Origin: Veillonellaceae bacterium
GTDB taxonomy: Bacteria; Bacillota_C; Negativicutes; UBA1444
Direction: 5' to 3'
Assembly: GCA_012798135.1 (NCBI GenBank)
Contig: JAAZNU010000220.1
Coordinates: 1-41,105 of the forward strand
DNA: 41,105 nucleotides
Shown here: in pieces, positions 1 through 7,113 of the stretch
Layout: every line of letters begins with the position of its first letter
How positions within the stretch are numbered: the stretch's first letter is position 1
Program-made: the position numbers and the translations under genes
The notes under the pieces: generated by a model
The model's input: only the letters and a program-made list of their open reading frames with translations
What the model was told of the DNA's origin: nothing
The model's database searches: none

Positions 1-273
1 CAGGTTGTCCTGCTCAGCCTTGTGGGTGTCCGCGAGCTGGGCCAGTGTCGTCTCGGTCACCAACCGCAGCCGGTGGGAGTTGATGCAACTGCCCAGACCC
101 TCGAGCGTGATGAGGTCTCTGTTGCCCACGTTCACGATCCGGGCGGGCCACTTCATCTTCGCGAGACGCTTGGCCAGGCGGGCATTCGGTCTCAGCCGCG
201 GCGCTGTCGCCGGCCGCTCCCAGTCCGGGCGCAGCTCGACCAGGTCGCCTACCTTGAAGATGATCGATTCCAT
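1..273 (-). CDS. Small SH3-like/unknown protein, 3' end cut by window edge
   Basis: 91 codons are visible and the gene runs off the left edge. The N-terminus contains FKVGDLVELRPDW and later PARIVNVGNRDLITLEG, a pattern of short beta strands like small SH3/KOW-type barrels; this is only a resemblance. Start is the ATG at 273, placed just after the stop of the SWIM gene (277-279), with no clear Shine-Dalgarno, so it may depend on translational coupling. Function not recognised. Confidence 0.6.
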   Translation of the reverse strand, partial: MESIIFKVGDLVELRPDWERPATAPRLRPNARLAKRLAKMKWPARIVNVGNRDLITLEGLGSCINSHRLRLVTETTLAQLADTHKAEQDNL

Positions 274-276
274 CGG

Positions 277-585
277 CTAGTCCGGGCTGATCTTGCGCCC
301 CCCTGCCGCTGCGGCAGGGATGACGATCTGCTCCTCGTCGATCTTGCGAAGGACCGCCCGGCTCACCTTTCCTGCCACTCCGACTCCGAGGCAGTACGTG
401 TCGGCCAGGCCCTGCTCCACCAGCCTGGTGTGCCGGCAGGACCTATTCCCGCTGGCATCGACACGCCTCGTCCACCCCTTGCAATCGCACGACGTCGTAC
501 CGTCCTCGTAGAGGATCGTCTGGTACGGCGGGGCGTCCGGGTTGGAATCCGAAGCGAACGACCAGGACTTCTTCACCGCCTTCAC
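277..585 (-). CDS. SWIM-type zinc finger protein
   Basis: 102 residues. Seen: C33-D-C35 followed by C50-R-H52, the CxCx(n)CxH arrangement of the SWIM zinc finger, preceded by a short beta hairpin (residues 21-31) as is usual for the fold. The family binds DNA or protein partners; the target here is unknown. The start is a GTG at 585, chosen because AGAGGAGGTG sits just upstream and because the GTGA overlaps the stop of the preceding gene (582). An in-frame extension to 684 would ignore this ribosome site. Inferred role: small nucleic-acid-binding accessory protein. Confidence 0.75.
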   Translation of the reverse strand: MKAVKKSWSFASDSNPDAPPYQTILYEDGTTSCDCKGWTRRVDASGNRSCRHTRLVEQGLADTYCLGVGVAGKVSRAVLRKIDEEQIVIPAAAAGGRKISPD

Positions 586-851
586 AGCTTCACCTCCTCT
601 ACCGAACCGACGATCGCCCTCACCTGCGAATCCCCAGCCCGCCAGGCACGCGCGAAGGCTCGTATGAACGAGCCCGCGGCCCATGACCGGCGGGAATAGG
701 GCCGCCCGTGAACTCCGATCTCCAGACAGCAGTAGAGGTACTTCCCGTTGCGGAAGTAGGTCCGGACCTGGATTTCGGTTTTCAGGATGTACGCCGTGTT
801 GTGGTGGACGATACTACCGACGCGCCGGGTTCGGTACTGCAGCCGTGACAT
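582..851 (-). CDS. Hypothetical protein, 89 aa
   Basis: Not recognised. The middle reads as beta strands (TAYILKTEIQVRTYF, GKYLYCCLEIGV) followed by a basic, Arg/Ala-rich helix (FIRAFARAWRAG). The ATG at 851 lies 38 bases inside the upstream gene and has no strong ribosome site, so the start is uncertain. It ends in a GTGA overlap with the SWIM gene, arguing for one polycistronic message. Confidence 0.55.
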   Translation of the reverse strand: MSRLQYRTRRVGSIVHHNTAYILKTEIQVRTYFRNGKYLYCCLEIGVHGRPYSRRSWAAGSFIRAFARAWRAGDSQVRAIVGSVEEVKL

Positions 852-1305
852 GGGACTGCTGCCGGTGCTGCCTCTCCAGTTCCTGGCAGACCTTCTTGTA
901 CATCTCGTGGTCCACGAGCAGCTTGGCGAACCCCTTGTCGTTGGGCCATCCGCGCCTTTTGGCCTCAAGGAACCCCTCCTCGGTGACGAACGCCTTCACC
1001 ATCCCGAGGTGGATGACCTTCTGCTCCCCGTCCGGCACCAACTGGGTGTAGACCATCGCCATGCGATAGTCGATCAGGGTGGGGTGGGCGAACACGGCGG
1101 CGTCCGCCCCCGTGTCGATCACCTCGCCGTACGAGATGTCGTTCGTCCTAGGCGATTCCATCACCACCCGGCTTCCCGGCTTCACGCCGGCGTGCCAGCT
1201 ACGGACGGCCAGGTCGAGCAGGAGACGCTCGTCGTCGGGGCCGCCGAAGGCGATGGCGATCCTGTTCGCCATCGCCTCGATGTCGCTGATCTTGTTCCAG
1301 CCCAT
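814..1305 (-). CDS. Hypothetical protein, 163 aa
   Basis: Not recognised. An N-terminal helical part (ISDIEAMANRIAIAFGG) is followed by a small beta-rich part (VKPGSRVVMESP, YGEVIDTG) and a helical, Gln/Arg/His-rich C-terminus. The ATG at 1305 follows GGAGTTAGG and comes 8 bases after the upstream stop. Codon use matches its neighbours. No catalytic motif was seen. Confidence 0.65.
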   Translation of the reverse strand: MGWNKISDIEAMANRIAIAFGGPDDERLLLDLAVRSWHAGVKPGSRVVMESPRTNDISYGEVIDTGADAAVFAHPTLIDYRMAMVYTQLVPDGEQKVIHLGMVKAFVTEEGFLEAKRRGWPNDKGFAKLLVDHEMYKKVCQELERQHRQQSHVTAAVPNPARR

Positions 1306-1313
1306 ACCCGAAC

Positions 1314-1922
1314 CTAACTCCGCTTCGTCCGGCGGGCAAGCTGGCCACGGCGCTTCTTGTTCTCGCCCTCGAGACGGTTCCGCTCGAGGACGTGCTCGGC
1401 CTGCTCGCGCGGCAGGTTCTCGGCCTTGTCCCCATCGGATTCATTGAGCAGGCGGTGCAAATGCTCGACCGCATCGGGCAGTTTCAGCTGTGTCGACGGC
1501 TTTTCCGCCACGATGTTCATGAGATCCTGCCACGGCACGGTGGGGTACTTGGCACCCACCCGGTCAATCCCGTCCTGTGCCGTGATCAGGGCCTGTAGGC
1601 ACAGCACCTTCTTCATGTACAGGTCCCGGATGATGATCGTGCGGGCCAACTCGTCCTCCGCATTGGCCCGCTCCGTGAGGTCGGGCTGCCGGTTGATGAG
1701 GTGGATGATGGTCAGGTCGATCTGCCGGTTGCTGTCCTCGGCCACCCGCAGCTCCCGCATCTGGGCCGCCATCTCCACGGCATCCTCCAGGCGGACCTGG
1801 TTGTTGCGCGCGAAGATCTTGATCATCGGGAACACCTCCACCCAGGTGTTCTTCAGGGTACGGTCCACCGGCTTGGGCACCAACTTCGTCGGGTCCGGCA
1901 GCTCGGTCTTCTTCTCGTTCAT
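1314..1922 (-). CDS. Hypothetical mostly helical protein, 202 aa
   Basis: Not recognised. Long, charged, helix-prone sequence with a lysine/arginine-rich C-terminus (ENKKRRGQLARRTKRS). Start ATG 1922 is fixed by GGAGGAGGTG immediately upstream and by the ATGA overlap with the preceding stop; the longer in-frame ORF to 2078 lacks such a site. The tail could bind nucleic acid, but that is only composition-based inference. Confidence 0.7.
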   Translation of the reverse strand: MNEKKTELPDPTKLVPKPVDRTLKNTWVEVFPMIKIFARNNQVRLEDAVEMAAQMRELRVAEDSNRQIDLTIIHLINRQPDLTERANAEDELARTIIIRDLYMKKVLCLQALITAQDGIDRVGAKYPTVPWQDLMNIVAEKPSTQLKLPDAVEHLHRLLNESDGDKAENLPREQAEHVLERNRLEGENKKRRGQLARRTKRS

Positions 1923-2344
1923 TTCGGCACCTCCTCCTCCTCCTCCTCCTTCTTCTTCTTCAGGACGTTGACGGCCACGTCGCGTACCTTCTCCATGGCC
2001 TGCTCCAACTCCATGATTCGCATCCGCAGCGGGTACACGCAGGCGCAGTGGACCCGGTCGTCCTTCTCCGGGTCGCACTGCTCCTGGATGGTCCGCTTGA
2101 AGCTGGTCTCGATGTCATGCAGGCGCTCGCTGATCACGGCCACCTTCCGGGCGGCCGCGGTCAGCTGAGCACCGATGTCCGCGTGAGGCTTGTCCGAGCA
2201 GACGATGGTATCGGGAGGGTAACGCTCGTCCAGGATGGACTGGAGCAGGGTGCATACCCCCTTGAAGGTCTTGAGCGACCGAAGGGTGTCCCGGGCCTCC
2301 ACCAGCTCGTCGTACTCCTCCTGGGGGATCAGAACTTCTCTCAC
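1919..2344 (-). CDS. Hypothetical coiled-coil protein with Lys/Glu block tail
   Basis: 141 residues, GTG start at 2344 behind GAAGGAGGGTGAGG, in a GTGA overlap with the preceding stop. Helical throughout, with heptad-like stretches (EEYDELVEARDTLRSLK; MRIMELEQAMEKVRDVAV). It ends in LKKKKEEEEEEVPK, encoded by an AAG/GAG triplet run that also supplies the ribosome site of the next gene. Three cysteines (CDPEKD, CAC) lie before the last helix. Function unknown. Confidence 0.7.
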   Translation of the reverse strand: MREVLIPQEEYDELVEARDTLRSLKTFKGVCTLLQSILDERYPPDTIVCSDKPHADIGAQLTAAARKVAVISERLHDIETSFKRTIQEQCDPEKDDRVHCACVYPLRMRIMELEQAMEKVRDVAVNVLKKKKEEEEEEVPK

Positions 2345-2685
2345 GGGTCCTCACCCTCCTTCAGGATTGCCCCGCCCGACGGCTGGTCGGAATCGATCTT
2401 TCTGGGGCCAGGCTGATCCTTCGGCTTCAAGGCCTCCTTGGCCTCGTACGCCTTCCGTTCCTTCCGGGCCTGCCTCTCCCTGGCCTCCCGCCTCTTCGCG
2501 GGCTCGAACTCCACGAAGATGGGTCGGTACTCGTCACCCGTGGCCAGCTCGATGCGCTTCACCATCTTCACCGTGTTCGCCAAGTTGGCGAAGAGCTGGC
2601 TGAGCAGATTGGCACCCTCCTCATCCACGGTGATGATATAGCCGCTCCGGTAGGAGCTGGGGGAGTAGCTGTCTAGCTTGATCAC
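2341..2685 (-). CDS. Hypothetical charged protein, 114 aa
   Basis: GTG start at 2685, GTGA-overlapping the upstream stop. The N-terminal half looks folded (beta strand GYIITVDEEGANLL, helix LSQLFANLANTVKMV), the C-terminal half is a highly charged Lys/Glu/Arg helix and a Pro-rich tail. Not recognised; may be a small adaptor or nucleic-acid-associated protein, which is speculation. Confidence 0.65.
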   Translation of the reverse strand: MIKLDSYSPSSYRSGYIITVDEEGANLLSQLFANLANTVKMVKRIELATGDEYRPIFVEFEPAKRREARERQARKERKAYEAKEALKPKDQPGPRKIDSDQPSGGAILKEGEDP

Positions 2686-3089
2686 TCAGCCAGCTCCACC
2701 GGCTCGCCGATGCGCCGCTCGACCTTCGTACGCTCGGCCAGGCACTCAGCGGCCATCTTCCAGGCCTTCGCCAGGGCCGCCTTGCGGTACCAGTGCTGCT
2801 TCCCGTCGCTGAGCATGGCGGCCATGAAGGCCCACTGGGCGCACAGCTGCAGCTCCTTCATCAGGACGAAGCATGACGTCTTCAGCTCCGGCCGTCGGAA
2901 CTTGGCCAGGCGGGCCTCGCTCTGCCGCATGCGCTGGCGAGCGTGCTGCCACAGCGCACGCACCTGGGGGTCGTCGTAGGCCAACTTCGCGAAGCCAGGG
3001 TAGTACCCGTTCTTGTCGTAGAAGGCCTCGACCTCGGCCTTGAAGAGGGCATTGATCTCCGCGTTCGTCATCTTCTTGCGCTTCTTCAT
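2682..3089 (-). CDS. Hypothetical basic helical protein, 135 aa
   Basis: Not recognised. Start ATG 3089 has GGAGGAAA upstream and ATGA-overlaps the preceding stop; the long in-frame extension to 3452 is Gly/Pro/Arg-rich and overlaps two genes, so it is discarded. The N-terminus is Lys-rich (MKKRKKMTNAEINALFK); the remainder is helical with several Trp and Ala-rich segments. No enzyme motif visible. Confidence 0.7.
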   Translation of the reverse strand: MKKRKKMTNAEINALFKAEVEAFYDKNGYYPGFAKLAYDDPQVRALWQHARQRMRQSEARLAKFRRPELKTSCFVLMKELQLCAQWAFMAAMLSDGKQHWYRKAALAKAWKMAAECLAERTKVERRIGEPVELAE

Positions 3090-3349
3090 GCGGGCGTTTC
3101 CTCCTTCTCCATTCGGCGGGTGCCGTTCACCGCCTGGGACTTCACGTTCTTCACGTTGCTGCGACGGCCCATGATGAGCCGGAGCTTCCGGTCCTCGCAG
3201 GTCGTCTCGAGCGCGACGTCCGTGAAGACGACGCCCTTCTCCACCGCCTGATGGAACGTGGCAACCGCGATCGCCAGCGCCTTCAGGCCGTTCAGGTCCA
3301 ACTCGATGGCCACGTCGTGGCCGTCCTCCTGGACGTCGATGTCGATCAA
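3086..3349 (-). CDS. Hypothetical protein, 87 aa (TTG start)
   Basis: The likely start is TTG 3349: it has AAGGGAGGAAG upstream and forms a TTGA overlap with the stop of the previous gene, the same coupling used across the region. The sequence begins with IDIDVQEDGHDVAIELD (beta hairpin) then helices, and ends with a basic tail. Function unknown. Confidence 0.65.
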   Translation of the reverse strand: MIDIDVQEDGHDVAIELDLNGLKALAIAVATFHQAVEKGVVFTDVALETTCEDRKLRLIMGRRSNVKNVKSQAVNGTRRMEKEETPA

Positions 3350-4314
3350 CGTCTTCCTCCCTTCTTGGGTTCCGCGAAGCAGCGATCGCACCGGTTGGCA
3401 TCGCACCCGTGGGGCCGTCCGAACCTGGTGGACGGGCAGATGAACCCGACACCTCTGGTCTTATAACGCACGAGGCCGTGATGCTCCGCGAAGTTCACGT
3501 ACGCGTCCGGGCAGGTCTTCCCATCGAACGCGGCGTAGGTAATCGTCGCCGTGGAGGGGACGTACTTCTTTCGGTCCATGCTCGACTCGTCGAGGCTGAA
3601 GTTCACCCGCCACAGATCCGGATCCAGTAGTACTACCTCCCGCCGGCGGGTGTAGGTGACGCACTGGACCTGACCGTAGGACCGGTCGTGGATCATCTGG
3701 GCGATGGCGTTGGCGAAGTGCGGGTACCTGGCGATGTCCCCGACGTGCGCGAAGCGAATCCGGGGCTGCCTGACGAAACCCCAGGCCTTCGCCTTCTGGG
3801 AGTCGTCCACGGCGCCCCAGAGCGCCCGGTCGACGTGCGGCTCGAGCCCCTTGAGAATGATCTTCATCACGCTGGGCGTCCCGGTCTCGAACAGCGAGGC
3901 CAGGAGCGAGTTCTTCACGCCCCGCTCGATGGACCCCGGCAGCACGTCCTTCCCGTCGTGGGCGTAGCACCACAGCCGGCATAGCCGGCTCGGATTGCAG
4001 GACATCAGGGCCAGCCGGAAGCTGACACCCTGCTTCGAAGAAGCCCCGAACGGGTCCTCCTCGACCAGCTGGGCCGCCAGCTTCCTGTGGTCCGTCTGCT
4101 TCTGCATGAGGTCCCGGTGCATCGACAGCTCGATGGCCGTCCGGACCTGGTACAGCTTCTCGGCGTGGGCGACCCGGAGGGCCCCCCTGGTCCCATAGTG
4201 GGCGCGGCAGGCCAACTGGTTGTAGTTCAGCAGGTCCGCCGGCGTGACCTTGATGCCCGGCGGATTCTGGACGTACCGGATGGCCCAGTTGAGCACGTTG
4301 TCCTTCACCGTCAT
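3346..4314 (-). CDS. CYA-motif cysteine protein, resembles phage Gp88-type family
   Basis: 322 residues. Seen: a cysteine cluster SCNPSRLCRLWCYAHDGK around residues 105-123, a central segment (GFVRQPRIRFAHVGDIARYP), and a C-terminal cluster CDANRCDRCF. The CxnCxxxCYA signature followed by an R-x-x-x-x-GD segment resembles the Gene Product 88 family of mycobacteriophages, whose role is unknown; I judge this by memory only. Cysteine clusters could hold Zn or Fe-S. The ATG at 4314 touches its AGGAG, so the GTG at 4308, spaced six bases from that site, may be the true start. Confidence 0.7.
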   Translation of the reverse strand: MTVKDNVLNWAIRYVQNPPGIKVTPADLLNYNQLACRAHYGTRGALRVAHAEKLYQVRTAIELSMHRDLMQKQTDHRKLAAQLVEEDPFGASSKQGVSFRLALMSCNPSRLCRLWCYAHDGKDVLPGSIERGVKNSLLASLFETGTPSVMKIILKGLEPHVDRALWGAVDDSQKAKAWGFVRQPRIRFAHVGDIARYPHFANAIAQMIHDRSYGQVQCVTYTRRREVVLLDPDLWRVNFSLDESSMDRKKYVPSTATITYAAFDGKTCPDAYVNFAEHHGLVRYKTRGVGFICPSTRFGRPHGCDANRCDRCFAEPKKGGRR

Positions 4315-4871
4315 CTCCTGAGCTCGTGGCAGTCTGGGCTGATCTTCAGGAGCTGGTGCCCGCGCACCGTGTACCCTCGGGAGAGCAGCCGCTTCTGCCA
4401 CGCATCGTTTCTCCCCACCAGGTAGCATCGGTCGAGCAGGCCGGCCTTCTCTTCCGCCTTCGTGAGCCGGGCGAACCGCTTGTAGAACTCGTGCCACTTC
4501 GGGATCATCATCTCCTTCCGGTGCAGCACCGGGAGGTTGAAGGCGTACTGCCGCACGCAGATCCTCTCCGTCACCAGGTTCACCGTGGTCGACTCGACCA
4601 GGACGGGGTGCCCGTGCGTCCAGAACCCAGGGTAGTACAGGAACGCCACCCGCTCCTTGGGGGTGACGCTCACGACGTAGCCGATGGCCTGCGCTCGCCG
4701 CCACTCTCGCCGCAGCTTCGGCCGCACCCTTTGGATGTAGTTCTCGCGCAGCTTCGCAGCCCTCATGACGTCGTACTGGATGTCATCCGGCATGCTGCGG
4801 GTCACGAAGCTGTGAAAGTAGATCTTCCGTCCGACCTGCTTCCCGAATGGGAGCTTGCGGAAATGCGTCAT
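4311..4871 (-). CDS. Protein resembling one part of DNA phosphorothioation-associated putative methyltransferase
   Basis: 186 residues. Segments seen in order: FGKQVGRKIYFH near the N-terminus, VAFLYYPGFWTHGHPVLVES, LPVLHRKEMMIP, FARLTKAEEKAGLL and RGYTVRGHQLL. This order and wording match my memory of the non-methyltransferase region of the family annotated as DNA phosphorothioation-associated putative methyltransferase (TIGR04096-like). No SAM-binding motif is present here, so the phage carries that region alone. ATG 4871 overlaps the upstream stop (ATGA) with AGGAG close by. Adjacent to the CYA-motif gene. Inferred role: DNA modification or anti-modification; not proven. Confidence 0.6.
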   Translation of the reverse strand: MTHFRKLPFGKQVGRKIYFHSFVTRSMPDDIQYDVMRAAKLRENYIQRVRPKLRREWRRAQAIGYVVSVTPKERVAFLYYPGFWTHGHPVLVESTTVNLVTERICVRQYAFNLPVLHRKEMMIPKWHEFYKRFARLTKAEEKAGLLDRCYLVGRNDAWQKRLLSRGYTVRGHQLLKISPDCHELRR

Positions 4872-5983
4872 TTCTTGAGTCTCCTCAGCTCCTCCTTCAG
4901 ATTGGCTACCCGAGCGTTGTGGGCCTTCACCGCTGCGGCGAAGTCGTCCGGGGTCTTCACCCCCTTGATGACCTCCTTGGCCATCTTCGCCAGCTCGGAC
5001 TTCGTGAGGACTTTCTCCTGGTCGACCGCGGCCGACGTGGGGGTGGGCACCTTCTTGCAAGCGATGTAGTGCGAGCTCGCGGACGTTCTCGTAGCGAACT
5101 CCTTCCCGCACTTGGGGCAGGGGAACAAGCCGTTCGCCGCCTGCGCCATGTGAATGCCCGGCCTGCGGTTGTAGTTCTTCGTCGTCGCCCGGAACGCCTG
5201 GATCTTGGCGACCAGCTCGTCGGCCATGGACCACGGCCAGACGTAGGTCTTGTGGCCCCCGACTCGGTCGAATCCCGGCAACCTACCATGGGCCGCCATC
5301 CGAACCACCGAGCTCACGGTAGACCCGCTAAGCTCGGCCAAGACCGTACACGTCAGGGGCTCTTTGTCCGGCATCGGCCGGGTAGATGTCGTTGTGGACA
5401 TGGGTTCCTCCTTCAGCTTCGGGGGCTCCGGCGGGGCCGGGGCCACCTCCTCCACTACCACGAGCGGTTGCGTGACCGCCTGGGGCTCGGAAGGCGTCTG
5501 GACGGCCACCGACATGGGTTCGGGCTCAACCGGCGCCTGGACGGCGCCCAGGGCCCTGGGAGGAGCCTTCCAGTCCACTTCCTTGAGGCACTCCTGCTTC
5601 AAGACCTGGGCCTTGCCGATTTCCCGACGTTCCTCCACGCCCCCGCTGACCGTCGAGTCCTTGTCCTTCACCCAGCCCCCGAGCAGCACGATCTGGGACT
5701 TCCCGAACCAATCGGGGCCCCGGAAGCAGAACAGGCGGTGGTCGTGCTCCTTGAATGTCCAGAGGCCCTTCCCCTCACCGTTGAGGGGCTTGAACAGGCG
5801 TTGACTGGCAGTAGACATTCCCTGCCTACTGAACAGGTCAAACGCCCGCTCGAACCGCTTCTTGAGATGGCGATAGGCGCTCTCCAGGAACTCCTTCCCA
5901 GGTGAGCGCCCGTTGGGGCGGACGTAGACCACGACCCGCCCCTTGTTCCCGTCCCGAACGAGTTCTAGCCAACCTTGAGACAT
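4868..5983 (-). CDS. HigB/Gp49-like toxin domain fused to HTH and zinc finger
   Basis: 371 residues. Residues about 30-125 resemble the RelE/HigB-type phage Gp49-like family (KPLNGEGKGLWTFKEHDHR, FGKSQIVLLGGWVKD). A Pro/Glu/Val linker (140-205) leads to an excisionase/MerR-like helix-turn-helix (209-252) and a C2HC zinc finger (C289, C292, H305, C309), then a Lys-rich helical tail. In HigBA loci, toxin and HTH antitoxin are separate neighbouring genes; here they are in one reading frame. Met195 (ATG at 5401) has AAGGAGGAACCC upstream, so a separate HTH/zinc-finger protein may also be made. Start ATG 5983 has GAGGTG. Confidence 0.7.
   Translation of the reverse strand: MSQGWLELVRDGNKGRVVVYVRPNGRSPGKEFLESAYRHLKKRFERAFDLFSRQGMSTASQRLFKPLNGEGKGLWTFKEHDHRLFCFRGPDWFGKSQIVLLGGWVKDKDSTVSGGVEERREIGKAQVLKQECLKEVDWKAPPRALGAVQAPVEPEPMSVAVQTPSEPQAVTQPLVVVEEVAPAPPEPPKLKEEPMSTTTSTRPMPDKEPLTCTVLAELSGSTVSSVVRMAAHGRLPGFDRVGGHKTYVWPWSMADELVAKIQAFRATTKNYNRRPGIHMAQAANGLFPCPKCGKEFATRTSASSHYIACKKVPTPTSAAVDQEKVLTKSELAKMAKEVIKGVKTPDDFAAAVKAHNARVANLKEELRRLKK
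5399..5418 (-). promoter_or_regulatory. Internal ribosome site inside the HigB-like/HTH fusion gene
   Basis: AAGGAGGAACCC is followed directly by an in-frame ATG (5401), at the boundary between linker and HTH domain. The spacing is as good as that of any true start in this window. It could be chance coding for Lys-Glu-Glu-Pro. Confidence 0.5.
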
Positions 5984-6174
5984 GGGATCACCTCGTACGT
6001 ATCCGGTGGGACCACCAGGTTCAGCGTCCGCCCGTTGTCCCACCGCACCGCGATGACGTTCGAGTCGGCCACCTTCACGACCCACTTGACCGTCCCTTCC
6101 GTTCCTGCCGGGACCGGGTCCTTGTCCTGCATGTCCAACACCCGGACCCGTGTCCCCTCCTTCAGTTCGGACAT
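5965..6174 (-). CDS. DUF4314-like small beta-barrel protein
   Basis: 69 residues. The pattern GTRVRVLDM, GTEGTVKWV, VAVRWDNGRTLNLVVPPDTYEVI matches DUF4314-type proteins, which have an SH3-like layout ending in WDNGxxL; their function is unknown. Start ATG 6174 has AGGAGGG upstream; a GC-rich hairpin (6192-6222) lies just before that site. The 3' end overlaps the start of the fusion gene by 19 bases. Confidence 0.75.
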   Translation of the reverse strand: MSELKEGTRVRVLDMQDKDPVPAGTEGTVKWVVKVADSNVIAVRWDNGRTLNLVVPPDTYEVIPCLKVG

Positions 6175-6506
6175 CCTGTTGTTCCCTCCTGGGGCGCCGG
6201 CGTTCTCAGCCGGCGTGCCCCGCATTCCGAGCTCTGGGTCCGCAGCTCGCAGTCGTGGGTACCGACCGCACAGCAGTACGTCTCCCGGACATGGATGGTA
6301 TCGCTACCATGACAGCGGCGGACTTCGTCATCGGTGGCCGGCCGGTCGTAGGTGCTCTCCCACCAGGACTCATCCGTGTCGCATACCCCTCCCACCGTCG
6401 GTGCCACCAACTGCCTGGTCTGGCCTCCGTCCATCGGACGTGGGCCGCCGGGGTGGCAACACAGGCTGAGAACTAGGAAGACGAGCACCGCTTCCTGTTT
6501 TCCCAT
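6162..6506 (-). CDS. Small cysteine-rich, probably exported protein
   Basis: 114 residues. Hydrophobic N-terminus (AVLVFLVLSLCC) reads as a signal peptide or poor lipobox (LSLC rather than L-A/S-G/A-C), followed by a hydrophilic, cysteine-rich region (CDTDESWW, RCHGSD, YCCAVGTHDCEL, SSECG) that may form disulphides. No strong ribosome site; it overlaps the upstream gene by 34 bases and the downstream one by 13. Could be a surface or superinfection-exclusion lipoprotein; this is inference. Confidence 0.5.
   Translation of the reverse strand: MGKQEAVLVFLVLSLCCHPGGPRPMDGGQTRQLVAPTVGGVCDTDESWWESTYDRPATDDEVRRCHGSDTIHVRETYCCAVGTHDCELRTQSSECGARRLRTPAPQEGTTGCPN
6192..6222 (-). promoter_or_regulatory. 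GC-rich hairpin upstream of DUF4314-like gene
   Basis: GGGGCGCCGGC and GCCGGCGTGCCCC pair across a seven-base loop. On the minus strand it lies immediately 5' of AGGAGGG. No T run follows, so it is not a typical terminator; translational control or RNA stability is possible. Confidence 0.5.
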
Positions 6507-6826
6507 GGCTTCGCCCCGGGCAGGTACTTCTTCCAGATGTCCTTCAAATCACGCTTCGGGCTGGTGACGAAGCCGAACTCCCGATCGAGCTTGCGGCACG
6601 CCGATCTGTGTAGACGTGCCATGACCTCCCGGCTGACACCACAGGACTTCGCCAGGGCGCTGAGCGGGATGCCCATGAGGTCGTACATCCGGAGGACCCA
6701 CTGCTCCCTGGGCAGCAGGACGGAGCTGATCACCGCGCTCACCACTGCCTCGGCGCCCCTCTGGGCGCTGAGCGTGCGGTCGTCCAACCATTCGACGAGA
6801 CGGGACCTCTTGTGCGCCCTGCTCAT
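6473..6826 (-). CDS. Sigma-70 region 4-like HTH protein
   Basis: 117 residues. Residues 36-82 (LPREQWVLRMYDLMGIPLSA, then AKSCGVSREVMARLHRSACR) match the region 4 helix-turn-helix of sigma-70 family proteins: a helix rich in REQ/VLR, then the LAxxxGVSREVMxRLHRSACRKL recognition helix. No region 2 is present, so it may be a small sigma-like adaptor, or a phage late-transcription activator. ATG 6826 follows GGTGGAG. The gene sits just after a strong 11-bp hairpin. Confidence 0.65.
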   Translation of the reverse strand: MSRAHKRSRLVEWLDDRTLSAQRGAEAVVSAVISSVLLPREQWVLRMYDLMGIPLSALAKSCGVSREVMARLHRSACRKLDREFGFVTSPKRDLKDIWKKYLPGAKPWENRKRCSSS

Positions 6827-6834
6827 GGCCCCAT

Positions 6835-7113
6835 CTACTCCACCTCCTCCGGCACCCCCCTAGGGGGTGCCGGATTCGGGACGGCGATCGAGCCGTCCGT
6901 CGAGATGCTCCCCGGCGGTTCCTCCAGGGGGGCCCCCTCCATCGCCTTCTGGATGGCCTGCTTGATCATCTTCTCCTTCACCGTCTTTGCGGCGTTCCGC
7001 CTGAAGGCCTGGATCTTCTCCTGCTGCTTCGCCGTCTTGATGATCGCCTTCTTCGTGGCCTTCCGCCCGGGCGCCTGTGCCGCCCGCTTCACCTTCCGTG
7101 CGTACTTCCCCAT
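6835..7113 (-). CDS. Small Lys/Ala-rich basic protein
   Basis: 92 residues. The first 65 are very basic and helix-prone (MGKYARKVKRAAQAPGRKA, KQQEKIQAFRRNAAKTVKEK), ending in a Pro/Gly-rich acidic tail. GAAGGAGGTGACG precedes the ATG at 7113, a strong start. Resembles DNA-compacting or RNA-binding basic proteins only by composition. It shares 254 bases with the gene at 6860-7303 in another frame. Confidence 0.65.
   Translation of the reverse strand: MGKYARKVKRAAQAPGRKATKKAIIKTAKQQEKIQAFRRNAAKTVKEKMIKQAIQKAMEGAPLEEPPGSISTDGSIAVPNPAPPRGVPEEVE
6849..6873 (-). promoter_or_regulatory. Perfect 11-bp stem hairpin before the sigma-like gene
   Basis: CCGGCACCCCC and GGGGGTGCCGG pair perfectly around a three-base loop. 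It lies at the 3' end of the basic-protein gene, holds the TAG of the overlapping frame in its loop, and is directly followed on the minus strand by the ribosome site of the sigma-like gene. No T run follows. Transcription pausing or translational coupling are possible. Confidence 0.6.
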
